From assembly GCA_003242205.1 (NCBI GenBank), contig QGUR01000202.1, forward strand, positions 1 through 8,358: a stretch of 8,358 bases of DNA, read 5' to 3'. This DNA comes from Chloroflexota bacterium (GTDB taxonomy: Bacteria; Chloroflexota; Anaerolineae; Aggregatilineales; Phototrophicaceae). Positions within the stretch are counted from its first letter, which is position 1, and every line of letters begins with the position of its first letter. Position numbers and translations under genes: made by a program. A model generated the notes under the pieces. That model was given only the letters and a program-made list of their open reading frames with translations, was not told the DNA's origin and did not search any database. Below are positions 1 to 6,689 of the stretch, piece after piece.

Positions 1-18
1 GCGTGGGCGCTCCAATTT

Positions 19-47
19 TTGACAAAACCTCGTGTTGGCAATAGAGT
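19..47 (+). promoter_or_regulatory. Sigma70-type promoter of the regulator gene / operon
   Basis: A perfect -35 box TTGACA (19-24) is followed after 17 bases by TAGAGT (42-47), which matches four of six -10 positions. Spacing is ideal and transcription would begin near base 54, about 28 bases ahead of the regulator start codon. The operator-like repeat at 60-87 lies just downstream, where bound repressor would block initiation or clearance. No equally good promoter is visible before the binding-protein gene at 979, so this promoter may drive the entire locus. Sequence-only call. Confidence 0.6.
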
Positions 48-59
48 CGAGATAGCACA

Positions 60-87
60 GTCTATACCGGGCTAGCATGGTATGGTC
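60..87. promoter_or_regulatory. HutC/NagR-like operator, imperfect inverted repeat over the start codon
   Basis: GTCTATACC (60-68) is the reverse complement of GGTATAGAC, the core recalled for operators of HutC-subfamily GntR regulators (NagR/YvoA, PhnF type). An inverted partner GGTATGGTC at 79-87 matches that core at 7 of 9 positions. The arms are separated by 10 bases and the second contains the regulator ATG (82-84). The position between promoter and gene fits autorepression. In RNA, ATACC (64-68) and GGTAT (79-83) could also pair and mask the start codon. Assignment to the adjacent regulator is inference. Confidence 0.5.
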
Positions 88-900
88 AACTACGCCCATC
101 TCGATCGCGCCAGCGTCGAACCACTCTACGTGCAGTTGCGAAATCTCATCATCGAGGCGATACGCTCTGGCGAGCTGCAACCCGGCCAGCAGGCTCCCTC
201 GATTAACACCCTGTGCGCTCTGACGGGCATCAGCCGGATGACCGTACGCAAGGCTATCGACATGCTCGTTCAGGAGGAGTGGCTACAGACTACTCCCGGC
301 AAAGGCACTTTTGTCGCGGCCAAACCGAAGATCGCCCAGAGCATGCAGCATTTGATGGGCTGGACAGATGAGATGCGCGCCCGCGGGCTTACGCCATCCA
401 CACAGCTTGTCAGCGTGGGAATTGTCCCGGCGTCGCCCACGATTGCTCACCATCTCAGCCTTAGCCCGCACGACCCGGTCGTCGAAATCACGCGTGTGCG
501 CTTCGCGGATGATATGCCGCTGGTCATCGAAATCGCGCGCGTGAGCGAGCAGCGCTTTCCGGGCATTCTCGAAGTGATGCGCGAAGCGGAGTCCTTATAC
601 CGCGTGCTGCACGAACGCTACGGGCTAACGCTGACGCGCGCCTTCCAGTCGATCGAGGCCGGGCTGGCGGATACGGCTAGCGCGCGCCTGTTGAAAATTA
701 CTCCCGGCGCGCCGATCCTCGTGACCGAACGCATCACGTATGACGACCGCGACCGCCCTGTGGAATACGTCTATGCCAAACACCGGGCCGATGCCGTGCG
801 CTTCACCGGTGAGTTGAACGCCGATCCGCGTTCCGGCCTGCCCGCTATGCGCGAAATCAGTGGCCCGGTTAGGCTGTGGGCTGCTGAGGAAGGAGGGTGA
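82..900 (+). CDS. GntR-family (HutC subfamily) transcriptional regulator with UTRA domain
   Basis: A 272-residue cytoplasmic DNA-binding repressor. The N-terminal winged helix-turn-helix spans about residues 13-80, with the typical PLYVQLRNLI entry helix, the recognition region TGISRMTVRKAIDMLV (48-63) and the wing GKGTFVA (73-79). The UTRA effector domain follows at about 92-240 and ends in a strand pair of typical form (PILVTERITYDDRDRPVEYV, 211-230). Length and layout match NagR/DasR-type regulators, which respond to GlcNAc-6-P or GlcN-6-P. Here a phosphorylated amino sugar made by the downstream kinase and NanE is the likely inducer, inferred from neighbours. It lies 78 bases ahead of the binding-protein gene on the same strand. 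The Shine-Dalgarno is poor, but the start gives the family's normal N-terminus. The wHTH linker has APS where LPS is usual. The family call is secure; the ligand is not shown. Confidence 0.9.
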   Translation: MVNYAHLDRASVEPLYVQLRNLIIEAIRSGELQPGQQAPSINTLCALTGISRMTVRKAIDMLVQEEWLQTTPGKGTFVAAKPKIAQSMQHLMGWTDEMRARGLTPSTQLVSVGIVPASPTIAHHLSLSPHDPVVEITRVRFADDMPLVIEIARVSEQRFPGILEVMREAESLYRVLHERYGLTLTRAFQSIEAGLADTASARLLKITPGAPILVTERITYDDRDRPVEYVYAKHRADAVRFTGELNADPRSGLPAMREISGPVRLWAAEEGG

Positions 901-964
901 TTGAAAATACAACGACGTAGGCCGAAAAAGCAGGCGCTCTGCACCGTTGACTCAATAATCGATT

Positions 965-973
965 AGAGGAGAT
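965..973 (+). promoter_or_regulatory. Strong ribosome binding site for the sugar-binding protein
   Basis: AGAGGAGAT lies five bases ahead of the ATG at 979. It is the best Shine-Dalgarno sequence in the locus and fits high expression of the binding protein. The rest of the 901-978 gap shows no convincing promoter: TTGACT at 947-952 has no -10 partner before the ribosome site. Confidence 0.7.
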
Positions 974-978
974 AACCC

Positions 979-2253
979 ATGAAAAAGCTCTCTGTCCTGT
1001 TACTTTTGAGCCTGCTCCTGATGTCCGCCGGTCTGGCGTCTGCTCAGGAGCCGGTGACGCTCACGTTCTGGTTCCATACGCATCCGCCGATGGTCGAGCT
1101 GAATGAACAGCTCATCGCCGAGTACATGGAACAGAACCCGCACGTGACCATCGAGTACGAGGTCATTCCGAACAACCAGTTCTTCGAGAAGATGCTGGTT
1201 TCGATGTCTACCGGCGTCGGCCCGGACATCATCAACATGGGCAACAGCCAGATCGTGTCCGACTACGTGCCGCGCAATCTGGTCACGGAAGTCGACTATG
1301 CTGCAATGGGTTATGACTCGATGGAAGACCTGCTGGCGCAGTACGTGCCGAACGCCCTGAGCGGCGCGGTCGTCGATGGCCGGTACTATGGCATCCCCAG
1401 CGAGATCAACACCGATATGCTGGCGATCTACACGCCCGATCTGGTCGAAGCGGGCTATCCGGAAGACTGGGCTCCCACGACGTGGGAAGAGCTCGGTGAA
1501 GTCGCCGGCGCGCTGAGCAAATTCGACGAGAATGGCAACCAGACGCATCGCGGCTTCGATCTGGTTTACCTGCACGCGGGCTGGTTCTCCAACCAGTTCC
1601 AGACGCTGGCCGTGCAAACGGGCTGCACCTACTACAATGAAGACCTGACCGAGAGCACCATCAACTCGCCGGAGTGCGTTGCAGCGGCGAAGATCTGGCG
1701 CGACATGATCTACGAATATCGGGCTGCCAATCCGAGCCTGTCCTCGCGCGAGTCGACTGTGCCGTTGCAGGATTACATCGACGGCACGGTGTCGATGACC
1801 TTTGTCCAGCCGTGGGGCATGGAGCTGATCCGCGATGGCAATCCCGAACGTTGGGAAAACACCCGTCTGGTGGCGCTGCCGCAGGTCGATCCCGAAAACC
1901 CGGCGACCAAGATCAACGCCTACTACTGGGCCGTGAACAGCCAGAGCGAGCACCCTGAAGAGGCGTGGAAGTTCGTGAACTTCCTGGCGAGTCACCCGGG
2001 CCGTTGGCTGCTTGAGGTCAACTTCCTGCAGGGTAACGCCAACATGGCGGAACTGCCGGAAGCGGCGGACTTCCCCTATGCCGACCAGTGGCAGGAAGGG
2101 TTGAATTCCGGTAACTTCTTCCAGCTCTATCCGTCTGCCAATGAGACCAACGAGGCGCTGCGCGTCGGTCTGGAGGACATCCTCTACAACGATGCCGACA
2201 TTCAGGCGACGCTCGACGCTGTCAAGGAAGAAATGGACCTGATCGTCCAGTAG
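979..2253 (+). CDS. ABC transporter extracellular sugar-binding protein (family 1)
   Basis: A 424-residue binding protein for carbohydrate import. Residues 1-22 form a Sec signal peptide: MKK, a leucine-rich core, then ASA before QEP as a signal peptidase I site. There is no lipobox cysteine, so it is not an obvious lipoprotein. The mature start (TLTFWFHTHPPM) and the segments GVGPDIINMGNS (about 78-89), YYGIPSEINTDM and WAVNSQSEHPEEAWKFVNFL are typical of family 1 solute-binding proteins (MalE/UgpB-like). Only two cysteines occur, at 216 and 233, close enough to form a disulfide outside the membrane. A strong ribosome site precedes it and a hairpin follows, the usual arrangement for making binding protein in excess over the permeases. 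The substrate cannot be read from sequence; an N-acetylated amino sugar is inferred from nanE and the kinase downstream. Confidence 0.92.
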   Translation: MKKLSVLLLLSLLLMSAGLASAQEPVTLTFWFHTHPPMVELNEQLIAEYMEQNPHVTIEYEVIPNNQFFEKMLVSMSTGVGPDIINMGNSQIVSDYVPRNLVTEVDYAAMGYDSMEDLLAQYVPNALSGAVVDGRYYGIPSEINTDMLAIYTPDLVEAGYPEDWAPTTWEELGEVAGALSKFDENGNQTHRGFDLVYLHAGWFSNQFQTLAVQTGCTYYNEDLTESTINSPECVAAAKIWRDMIYEYRAANPSLSSRESTVPLQDYIDGTVSMTFVQPWGMELIRDGNPERWENTRLVALPQVDPENPATKINAYYWAVNSQSEHPEEAWKFVNFLASHPGRWLLEVNFLQGNANMAELPEAADFPYADQWQEGLNSGNFFQLYPSANETNEALRVGLEDILYNDADIQATLDAVKEEMDLIVQ

Positions 2254-2266
2254 GCGGTAATGCTGT

Positions 2267-2298
2267 CGGGCCGGCAGGCTGGCACGTCTGCCGGCCCG
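2267..2298 (+). promoter_or_regulatory. Intercistronic hairpin between binding protein and permease genes
   Basis: CGGGCCGGCAG (2267-2277) and CTGCCGGCCCG (2288-2298) are perfect complements. The stem extends inward by one G-U and one C-G pair to 13 bp, with a six-base loop (2280-2285). No T-run follows, so it is not a classic terminator. A stable hairpin just after a binding-protein gene fits a 3'-end stabiliser or partial terminator that lowers permease expression, as known for malE-malF. The role is inferred; the stem is directly visible. Confidence 0.75.
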
Positions 2299-2342
2299 GT
2301 ATCAGCAGGACACGTCGCGCAGTCGCGGGAGTCGTGGACTAG

Positions 2343-3284
2343 ATGCAGGGCCTGAGCACGACAACGAAACATCCGACACCAGCCGAACGCGGCTTGCGCG
2401 CCGGGTGGTGGACATACCGGCGGCGGCAGCAACTGTGGGGCTTTCTGTTCGCGCTGCCCGCCGTGATTCTGTTCGCGGTTTTCGCGATCTATCCGATTTT
2501 GCAAACGTTCTACCTTAGCTTTTTCGATTTCAATCTGGTCGATCCACCGCAATTTGTCGGCCTGCGAAATTTTGAAACCATCCTCACGACTTCAGCGTTC
2601 CGGGATTCGATCGCCTTTACCTTCCGGTATGCCTTTGGCACGTATATCCCGACGCTTGTGCTGGCGCTGGCATTGGCGCTGGCGCTGAATACGAAGCTGC
2701 CGGGGCGTAGCGTATTGCGAATGGTGAACTTCATCCCGGTGGTTATCTCGTGGGTGATTGTCGCGGTGGTCTGGAAGCTGATTTTCCACCAGAACGGCCT
2801 GATGAACGTCTTTCTGTCCAGCCTCGGCCTCTACACGCCGGACTGGTTGCTGTCCCGAGATTGGGCTCCTTACGCGATCATCATCCCCAGTATCTGGAAG
2901 GAAATCGGCTTCTATATGGTCATCTTTCTGGCCGGGTTGCAGAACATCCCGACCGTATACTACGAAGCCGGAAAGATTGACGGCACGTCGGCGTGGCAGG
3001 CATTCCGGTATATCACACTGCCGTTGCTGCGCCCGACCATCGTGCTGGCGATTGTCATTTCGATTATTAACGGCCTGAAGATATTCATTCCGCCGTTTGT
3101 CATGACGCAGGGCGGCCCCGCCGGTTCAACCCGGGTCATGGCCCTGATTATTTACCAGACCGCGTTCGCCAATGGCCGGATGGGCCGCGCTTCGGCGATG
3201 GCCGTCATGCTCTTTCTCATCATTCTGCTCTTTACGCTGATACAGAACCGGCTCTACGGAACCGGGCGTGACGTTGAAGCGTAG
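2343..3284 (+). CDS. Sugar ABC transporter permease, MalF/UgpA type
   Basis: A 313-residue inner-membrane subunit of the importer. After a basic cytoplasmic N-terminus (to about residue 30) come about six hydrophobic segments, near 32-60, 88-116, 125-148, 175-200, 232-252 and 283-301. The cytoplasmic EAA loop that docks the ATPase is clear at 208-229 (EAGKIDGTSAWQAFRYITLP), with the conserved internal Gly and the LP end. The segment IFIPPFVMTQGGPAGST is typical of MalF-like subunits. The ATG at 2343 has only a weak ribosome site (GGGAG, 2327-2331). An in-frame GTG at 2334 is ruled out by a TAG two codons later. The gene follows the binding-protein hairpin and sits 36 bases ahead of its partner permease, with which it would form the channel heterodimer. 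Confidence 0.92.
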   Translation: MQGLSTTTKHPTPAERGLRAGWWTYRRRQQLWGFLFALPAVILFAVFAIYPILQTFYLSFFDFNLVDPPQFVGLRNFETILTTSAFRDSIAFTFRYAFGTYIPTLVLALALALALNTKLPGRSVLRMVNFIPVVISWVIVAVVWKLIFHQNGLMNVFLSSLGLYTPDWLLSRDWAPYAIIIPSIWKEIGFYMVIFLAGLQNIPTVYYEAGKIDGTSAWQAFRYITLPLLRPTIVLAIVISIINGLKIFIPPFVMTQGGPAGSTRVMALIIYQTAFANGRMGRASAMAVMLFLIILLFTLIQNRLYGTGRDVEA

Positions 3285-3320
3285 GGGCGGACGCCGTCAG
3301 AAGTAACCAGGATCGCAGCA

Positions 3321-4148
3321 GTGACCAATTCTCGCAGCCCGCTCCGCATCGCGCTTTTTGTCGGGATTGTCATCCAGACGGTGCTGATGATGGTTCCGCT
3401 GTTCTACATGTTATCGACGTCGTTCAAGGCGCAGAACGAGGTATTTACGCTGCCTATCCAGTGGATACCGTCGCAGTTCCTGATCGAGAATTACACCCAG
3501 CCGCTACAGGAAAAACCGTTCCTGCGCTGGTTTTTCAACAGCACGTTCGTGGCCACCGCCAGCACCGCGCTTGTCGTGTTGACGTCGTCGCTGGCCGGAT
3601 ACAGCTTCGCCAAGTTCCGCTATCCGGGGCGCAATCTACTGTTCTGGATCATCATCGCAACGCTTATGATCCCTCTGGAAGCGATGATCGTGCCGCTGTT
3701 TGTGCTGGTGAGGGATCTTGGCTGGCTGAATACTTACACCGGGCTGATTATTCCGGCGGGCGGCAGCGCTTTTGGCATCTTTCTGATGCGCCAGCATATG
3801 CTCTCCATGCCCGACGAACTGATTGAGGCGGCGCGCATCGACGGCGCGAGCGAGCCCTATATCTTCTGGCGGATTGTGCTGCCCATCAACCAGCCCGCGC
3901 TTTCGGCGCTGGCCATTTTCTCGTTTATGTGGAACTGGAACAGTTTCCTTTACCCGCTGCTGGTGGCCAGCACGGACGAGATGCGAACGCTGCCGATTGG
4001 TCTGGCGTCCTTCGAAAGCGCTTACAGCACCAATTATCCGCAGTTGATGGCGGTATCAGTGCTGGCGTGCATTCCGGTGCTGATCGTCTTTTTCATACTT
4101 CAGAACAGGTTTATCGAGTCCATGGCGCTCACAGGCGTCAAAGGCTGA
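3321..4148 (+). CDS. Sugar ABC transporter permease, MalG/UgpE type
   Basis: A 275-residue second channel subunit. About six membrane segments are visible, near 9-31, 72-96, 107-130, 139-158, 194-214 and 243-262. The EAA loop is at 169-188 (EAARIDGASEPYIFWRIVLP). The N-terminus (VPLFYMLSTSFK) and the C-terminal form QNRFIESMALTGVKG are signatures of the MalG branch. Translation starts at GTG 3321, with AGGA at 3309-3312 as a modest ribosome site; a GTG start fits the family N-terminus. It ends 16 bases before nanE, so transport and catabolism are probably co-transcribed. No ABC ATPase gene follows, so this importer probably borrows a shared MsiK/MalK-type ATPase encoded elsewhere. Confidence 0.92.
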   Translation: MTNSRSPLRIALFVGIVIQTVLMMVPLFYMLSTSFKAQNEVFTLPIQWIPSQFLIENYTQPLQEKPFLRWFFNSTFVATASTALVVLTSSLAGYSFAKFRYPGRNLLFWIIIATLMIPLEAMIVPLFVLVRDLGWLNTYTGLIIPAGGSAFGIFLMRQHMLSMPDELIEAARIDGASEPYIFWRIVLPINQPALSALAIFSFMWNWNSFLYPLLVASTDEMRTLPIGLASFESAYSTNYPQLMAVSVLACIPVLIVFFILQNRFIESMALTGVKG

Positions 4149-4151
4149 AAC

Positions 4152-4159
4152 AAAGAGGT
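4152..4159 (+). promoter_or_regulatory. Ribosome binding site fixing the GTG start of nanE
   Basis: AAAGAGGT lies five bases before GTG 4165. It selects that codon as the start, which also yields the normal NanE N-terminus (EKSLLLDRLKGGLIVSCQ). Confidence 0.65.
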
Positions 4160-4164
4160 TTCCG

Positions 4165-4860
4165 GTGGAAAAAAGCCTTCTCCTCGACCGGCTGAAAGGT
4201 GGTCTGATCGTTTCCTGCCAGACGCAGGCCCCGCTCAATGGCCCTGAGATTATGGCCGCCATGGCAGAAGCGGCGGTGTTGGGCGGCGCGGTGGGTATTC
4301 GCGCCAACGGCGCGGAGGATGTCGCCGCGATTCGCAGGCGTGTGAGCGTGCCGATTATCGGCATCAACAAACAGCGCTCGCCCGATTATCAGGTCTACAT
4401 CACACCGACGCTCGAAGCGGCGCTGGCGGTAGTCCACGCGGGGGCCGAGATTGTCGCGCTCGATGGCAGCCCTGCGCCCCGGCCAACCGGCATCCACCTG
4501 CGCGACTTGATTGCGGGCGTTCACGAGGCGGGCGCGCTGGTCATGGCCGATATTTCGACGCTCGATGAAGGGCTGTGGGCGGCGGAGTGCGGCGCGGACA
4601 TCGTAGCGACGACGCTTTCCGGTTACACGCCTTACAGTCCCAAGCTGGACGGGCCGGATCTGGATCTGATCGAGGCGCTAGCCGGTCGCATTTCGCAGCC
4701 GGTGATCGCCGAGGGGCGCTTCTACACGCCGGATGACGTGCGTGCCGCTTTCGAGCGGGGCGCGTTTGCCGTGGTTGTAGGGCGGGCTATCACCGAACCT
4801 CAGTTGCTGACCCGGCGTTTTGTGCAGGCGACACCACGCGCTGCGGAGGCCGGTCAATGA
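4165..4860 (+). CDS. nanE: N-acetylmannosamine-6-phosphate 2-epimerase
   Basis: A 231-residue cytoplasmic TIM-barrel enzyme converting ManNAc-6-P to GlcNAc-6-P, the step joining ManNAc/sialic acid breakdown to GlcNAc metabolism. Family signatures run in order: GGLIVSCQ (12-19), GAVGIRANG (41-49), PIIGINKQ (63-70), ITPTLEAA (79-86), EIVALDGSPAPRP (95-107), MADISTLDEG (127-136), TTLSGYTPYS (149-158) and PVIAEGRFYTPDD (179-191). By alignment from memory with characterised NanE proteins, Lys69 and Glu183 are the catalytic pair and Arg46 is near the substrate. All are present, so the enzyme should be active. Length is normal. Its TGA overlaps the kinase ATG as ATGA (4857-4860), indicating translational coupling. 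No sialate lyase is in view, so free ManNAc may be the actual substrate entering the pathway. Confidence 0.95.
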   Translation: MEKSLLLDRLKGGLIVSCQTQAPLNGPEIMAAMAEAAVLGGAVGIRANGAEDVAAIRRRVSVPIIGINKQRSPDYQVYITPTLEAALAVVHAGAEIVALDGSPAPRPTGIHLRDLIAGVHEAGALVMADISTLDEGLWAAECGADIVATTLSGYTPYSPKLDGPDLDLIEALAGRISQPVIAEGRFYTPDDVRAAFERGAFAVVVGRAITEPQLLTRRFVQATPRAAEAGQ

Positions 4861-5849
4861 CAGACGCCGGATATGAGCCGTCTACGCTACTTGTCATTGG
4901 CGTTGATGGCGGGCAGACCAAGACGGTGACCGCTCTCGCGACCGCGGAAGGCGACATTCTGGCGAGTGCGGTGACTGGCCCGTGCAACCATATTCATGAA
5001 CCGGGCGGTCTGGAGCGGCAGTATCGCACGCTGCGCGCCGGTTACGAGCAGGTATTTGCCAATGCCGGGCTGCCGATGCGCCGTCTCGCAAGCGTCCATC
5101 TGGGGCTTAGCGGTTCCGGCGACCGGCCGACGGTCGAGCGTGTTTACGACACGGAGCGTCTGAATCTGACGTCCGATCCTATAATCGCGCTTTCCGGCGC
5201 GATTCCGGAGATGGAAGGCGTGATCGTTATCGCCGGGACGGGATCGGCGGCGTTCGGGCGCAATGCCGCCGGTGACGAGGTGATTACGGGCGGTCAGGGC
5301 TATTACGCCGGCGATGAGGGCGGCGGCTCGTTTATCGCGCAGGCGGCTTTTCGCGCAATCTATCAGGCTGCCGACGGACGCGCGCCGCAGACGGTGATGA
5401 CGGAACGCTTTCTCCGCCACTATGGCGTCGATAACCTGCGCGCTTTGCGGAACCGCATTTATGGCGACCTGACGCGCGACCAGCTGGCGAAAGCTGCTAC
5501 GCTGGTCGGGCAGGCTGCCGCTGAAGGCGATGGCGTTGCGGTGTCGATCCTGCGCCATGCAGGTCACGAACTGGGGCGGCTGGTGGTCGCTACGCTGGAA
5601 CGCCTCCACTGGGGGGATGCTCCGGCTCCGATTTCGCCCATCGGCGGCGTGTTTCGCTCCGGGGCGCTGGTGCTCGAACCCATGATGGAAACGACGCACG
5701 AACGTTTTCCGCAGGCTTACCTGCAGGAAGCGCGCTTTGAGCCGGTCATTGGCGCGTTGCTGCTCGCGCTGCGCGCGCTTGGACGTCCGATCGACGAGGC
5801 GCTGCTGGCGCGTCTGGAAGCGACGCGGCACAGGATAATGTATTCATGA
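4857..5849 (+). CDS. BadF/BadG/BcrA/BcrD-family amino-sugar kinase (GlcNAc/ManNAc kinase-like)
   Basis: A 330-residue kinase of the ASKHA fold, probably phosphorylating an N-acetylated amino sugar at C6. Visible motifs are phosphate-1 loop GVDGGQTKT (15-23); GLSGSGD (83-89); an acidic catalytic candidate Asp107 in LTSDPIIALSGA; phosphate-2 IAGTGSAAFGRN (125-136); GYYAGDEGGGSFIA (148-161); and the adenosine-side motif PIGGVFRSGALV (261-272). This is the layout of eukaryotic-type NagK and bacterial relatives, not the ROK family that usually supplies NanK. The acceptor-side Asn commonly preceding the catalytic Asp is Ser106, and a Gln stands where the family often has GGWG. Overlap with nanE makes ManNAc the best substrate guess, with GlcNAc, glucosamine or MurNAc possible. 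Other superfamily members activate acyl-CoA reductases, but no such genes are nearby. Confidence 0.85.
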   Translation: MTDAGYEPSTLLVIGVDGGQTKTVTALATAEGDILASAVTGPCNHIHEPGGLERQYRTLRAGYEQVFANAGLPMRRLASVHLGLSGSGDRPTVERVYDTERLNLTSDPIIALSGAIPEMEGVIVIAGTGSAAFGRNAAGDEVITGGQGYYAGDEGGGSFIAQAAFRAIYQAADGRAPQTVMTERFLRHYGVDNLRALRNRIYGDLTRDQLAKAATLVGQAAAEGDGVAVSILRHAGHELGRLVVATLERLHWGDAPAPISPIGGVFRSGALVLEPMMETTHERFPQAYLQEARFEPVIGALLLALRALGRPIDEALLARLEATRHRIMYS

Positions 5850-5862
5850 ACAGGAAACCATT

Positions 5863-6603
5863 ATGACGATGCAGACATATGACGGAATCAGCCGTTATTT
5901 CGAGGCTGCAACACGCCAGTTGCAGGCAGTGCTGGAACAGCAGCGCGACGCCATGAACGCCGTCGCCGATTTGTGGACGGACATCATCCTCAACGACCGG
6001 CTGATCTATTCGTTCGGCAGCGGACACTCGCGTTTTATCGCGGGCGAATTGTACTGGCGCGCGGGCGGTCTCGCCCCGGTCATGATGATCGAAGAGCCGA
6101 CCGACGGCATGGCCGAGCGGCTGGAGGGATACGCCTCGCTGTTCATGCAGGAATATGCCATTCAACCCGGTGATTGTCTGGTTGTGATTTCGAACTCCGG
6201 CATCAACCCCGTGCCGGTTGAGGTCGCCATGATCGGCAAAGAGAAGGGGGCGACCGTCGTCGCTGTCACTGGGCTGGAACACTCGCGAAAAGCCCAATCT
6301 CGCCATTCATCGGGCAAGAAATTGTTTGAAGTGGCCGATTACGTGCTGGACACGATGGGCGTTTATGGCGATGCAGTGGTGGAGCTGCCGGGTGTGGAAT
6401 GGCGCGTTGCGCCGACGTCAACGCTCGTCAGCGTCGCCATGCTGAACGCGATTGTTGCCCAGACGGCGAGCAATCTGCTGGAGCGCGGCATCACACCGCC
6501 GGTGCTTATCAGCGCCAATGTGCCGGAAGGGGATACGCATAATCGCCAGATGTCGGACAAGTACTGGCAGCGGTTGACGCGCTTCCCGCGCCTGCGGGTC
6601 TGA
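5863..6603 (+). CDS. UPF0309-family SIS-domain phosphosugar enzyme
   Basis: A 246-residue cytoplasmic sugar-isomerase-domain protein. The sugar-phosphate site is clear: FGSGHSR (51-57), AGELYWRAGGL (60-70), VVISNSGINPVPVEVA (107-122) and VVAVTGLEHS (132-141). The block QSRHSSGKKLFEVADYV (145-161), then YGDAVVELPG and PPVLISANVPEGD, place it in UPF0309 rather than MurQ, GmhA or GutQ. As I recall, a Streptomyces member (NagS) dehydrates GlcNAc-6-P to a chromogen I phosphate; whether this protein does so is inference. ATG 5863 is preferred over the in-frame ATG 5869 because AGGA (5852-5855) sits seven bases ahead. It follows the kinase by 13 bases and closes the operon. With nanE and the kinase upstream, GlcNAc-6-P or ManNAc-6-P is the likely substrate. 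Confidence 0.88.
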   Translation: MTMQTYDGISRYFEAATRQLQAVLEQQRDAMNAVADLWTDIILNDRLIYSFGSGHSRFIAGELYWRAGGLAPVMMIEEPTDGMAERLEGYASLFMQEYAIQPGDCLVVISNSGINPVPVEVAMIGKEKGATVVAVTGLEHSRKAQSRHSSGKKLFEVADYVLDTMGVYGDAVVELPGVEWRVAPTSTLVSVAMLNAIVAQTASNLLERGITPPVLISANVPEGDTHNRQMSDKYWQRLTRFPRLRV

Positions 6604-6621
6604 ACCCGTCTGGCCCGGAAT

Positions 6622-6663
6622 CGCGGAACAGGCGCGGATCGCTCGATCTACGTCTGTTCCGCG
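6622..6663 (+). terminator. Long hairpin after the operon, probable terminator or 3'-end structure
   Basis: Bases 6622-6634 pair with 6651-6663 (CGCGGAACAG against CTGTTCCGCG, plus G-U, C-G and G-C). After a single C/A mismatch (6635/6650) pairing resumes for five more (one G-U, then GATC 6637-6640 with 6645-6648), closing on GCTC. In total 18 of 19 positions pair over 42 bases, starting 18 bases after the SIS-gene stop. Position and strength suit a terminator, but no T-run follows, so RNA protection or assisted termination is equally possible. Confidence 0.6.
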
Positions 6664-6689
6664 CTGCAGCCTTCGCAGTTTGTCGTAGC

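Noticed and set aside
947..978. A separate promoter before the binding-protein gene (TTGACT at 947-952)
   Set aside because: A -10 box at normal spacing would fall on the ribosome binding site and start codon, and none is present.
1000..1995. A 331-codon open frame on the minus strand inside the binding-protein gene
   Set aside because: It is antisense to a clear family 1 binding protein, is rich in Arg and His as expected from reverse reading of GC-rich codons, and has no recognisable motif.
2640..2700. Repetitive CTGGCG-like sequence in the first permease gene
   Set aside because: It is the codon pattern of an alternating Leu-Ala membrane helix, not an independent repeat element.
4887..5831. 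A 314-codon open frame on the minus strand within the kinase gene
   Set aside because: The plus strand holds all the kinase motifs; the minus product is Arg/His-rich with no family resemblance.
4857..5849. Reading the BadF-family protein as a benzoyl-CoA or hydroxyacyl-CoA dehydratase activator
   Set aside because: The iron-sulfur cysteines of such activators are absent (only one Cys, at 43), and the context is amino-sugar import with nanE.
5863..6603. Calling the SIS protein MurNAc-6-P etherase (MurQ)
   Set aside because: The SRHSSGKKLFEVAD and PPVLISANVPEGD blocks and overall pattern match UPF0309. The MurQ-type signature and a neighbouring MurNAc transporter or amidase are not seen.
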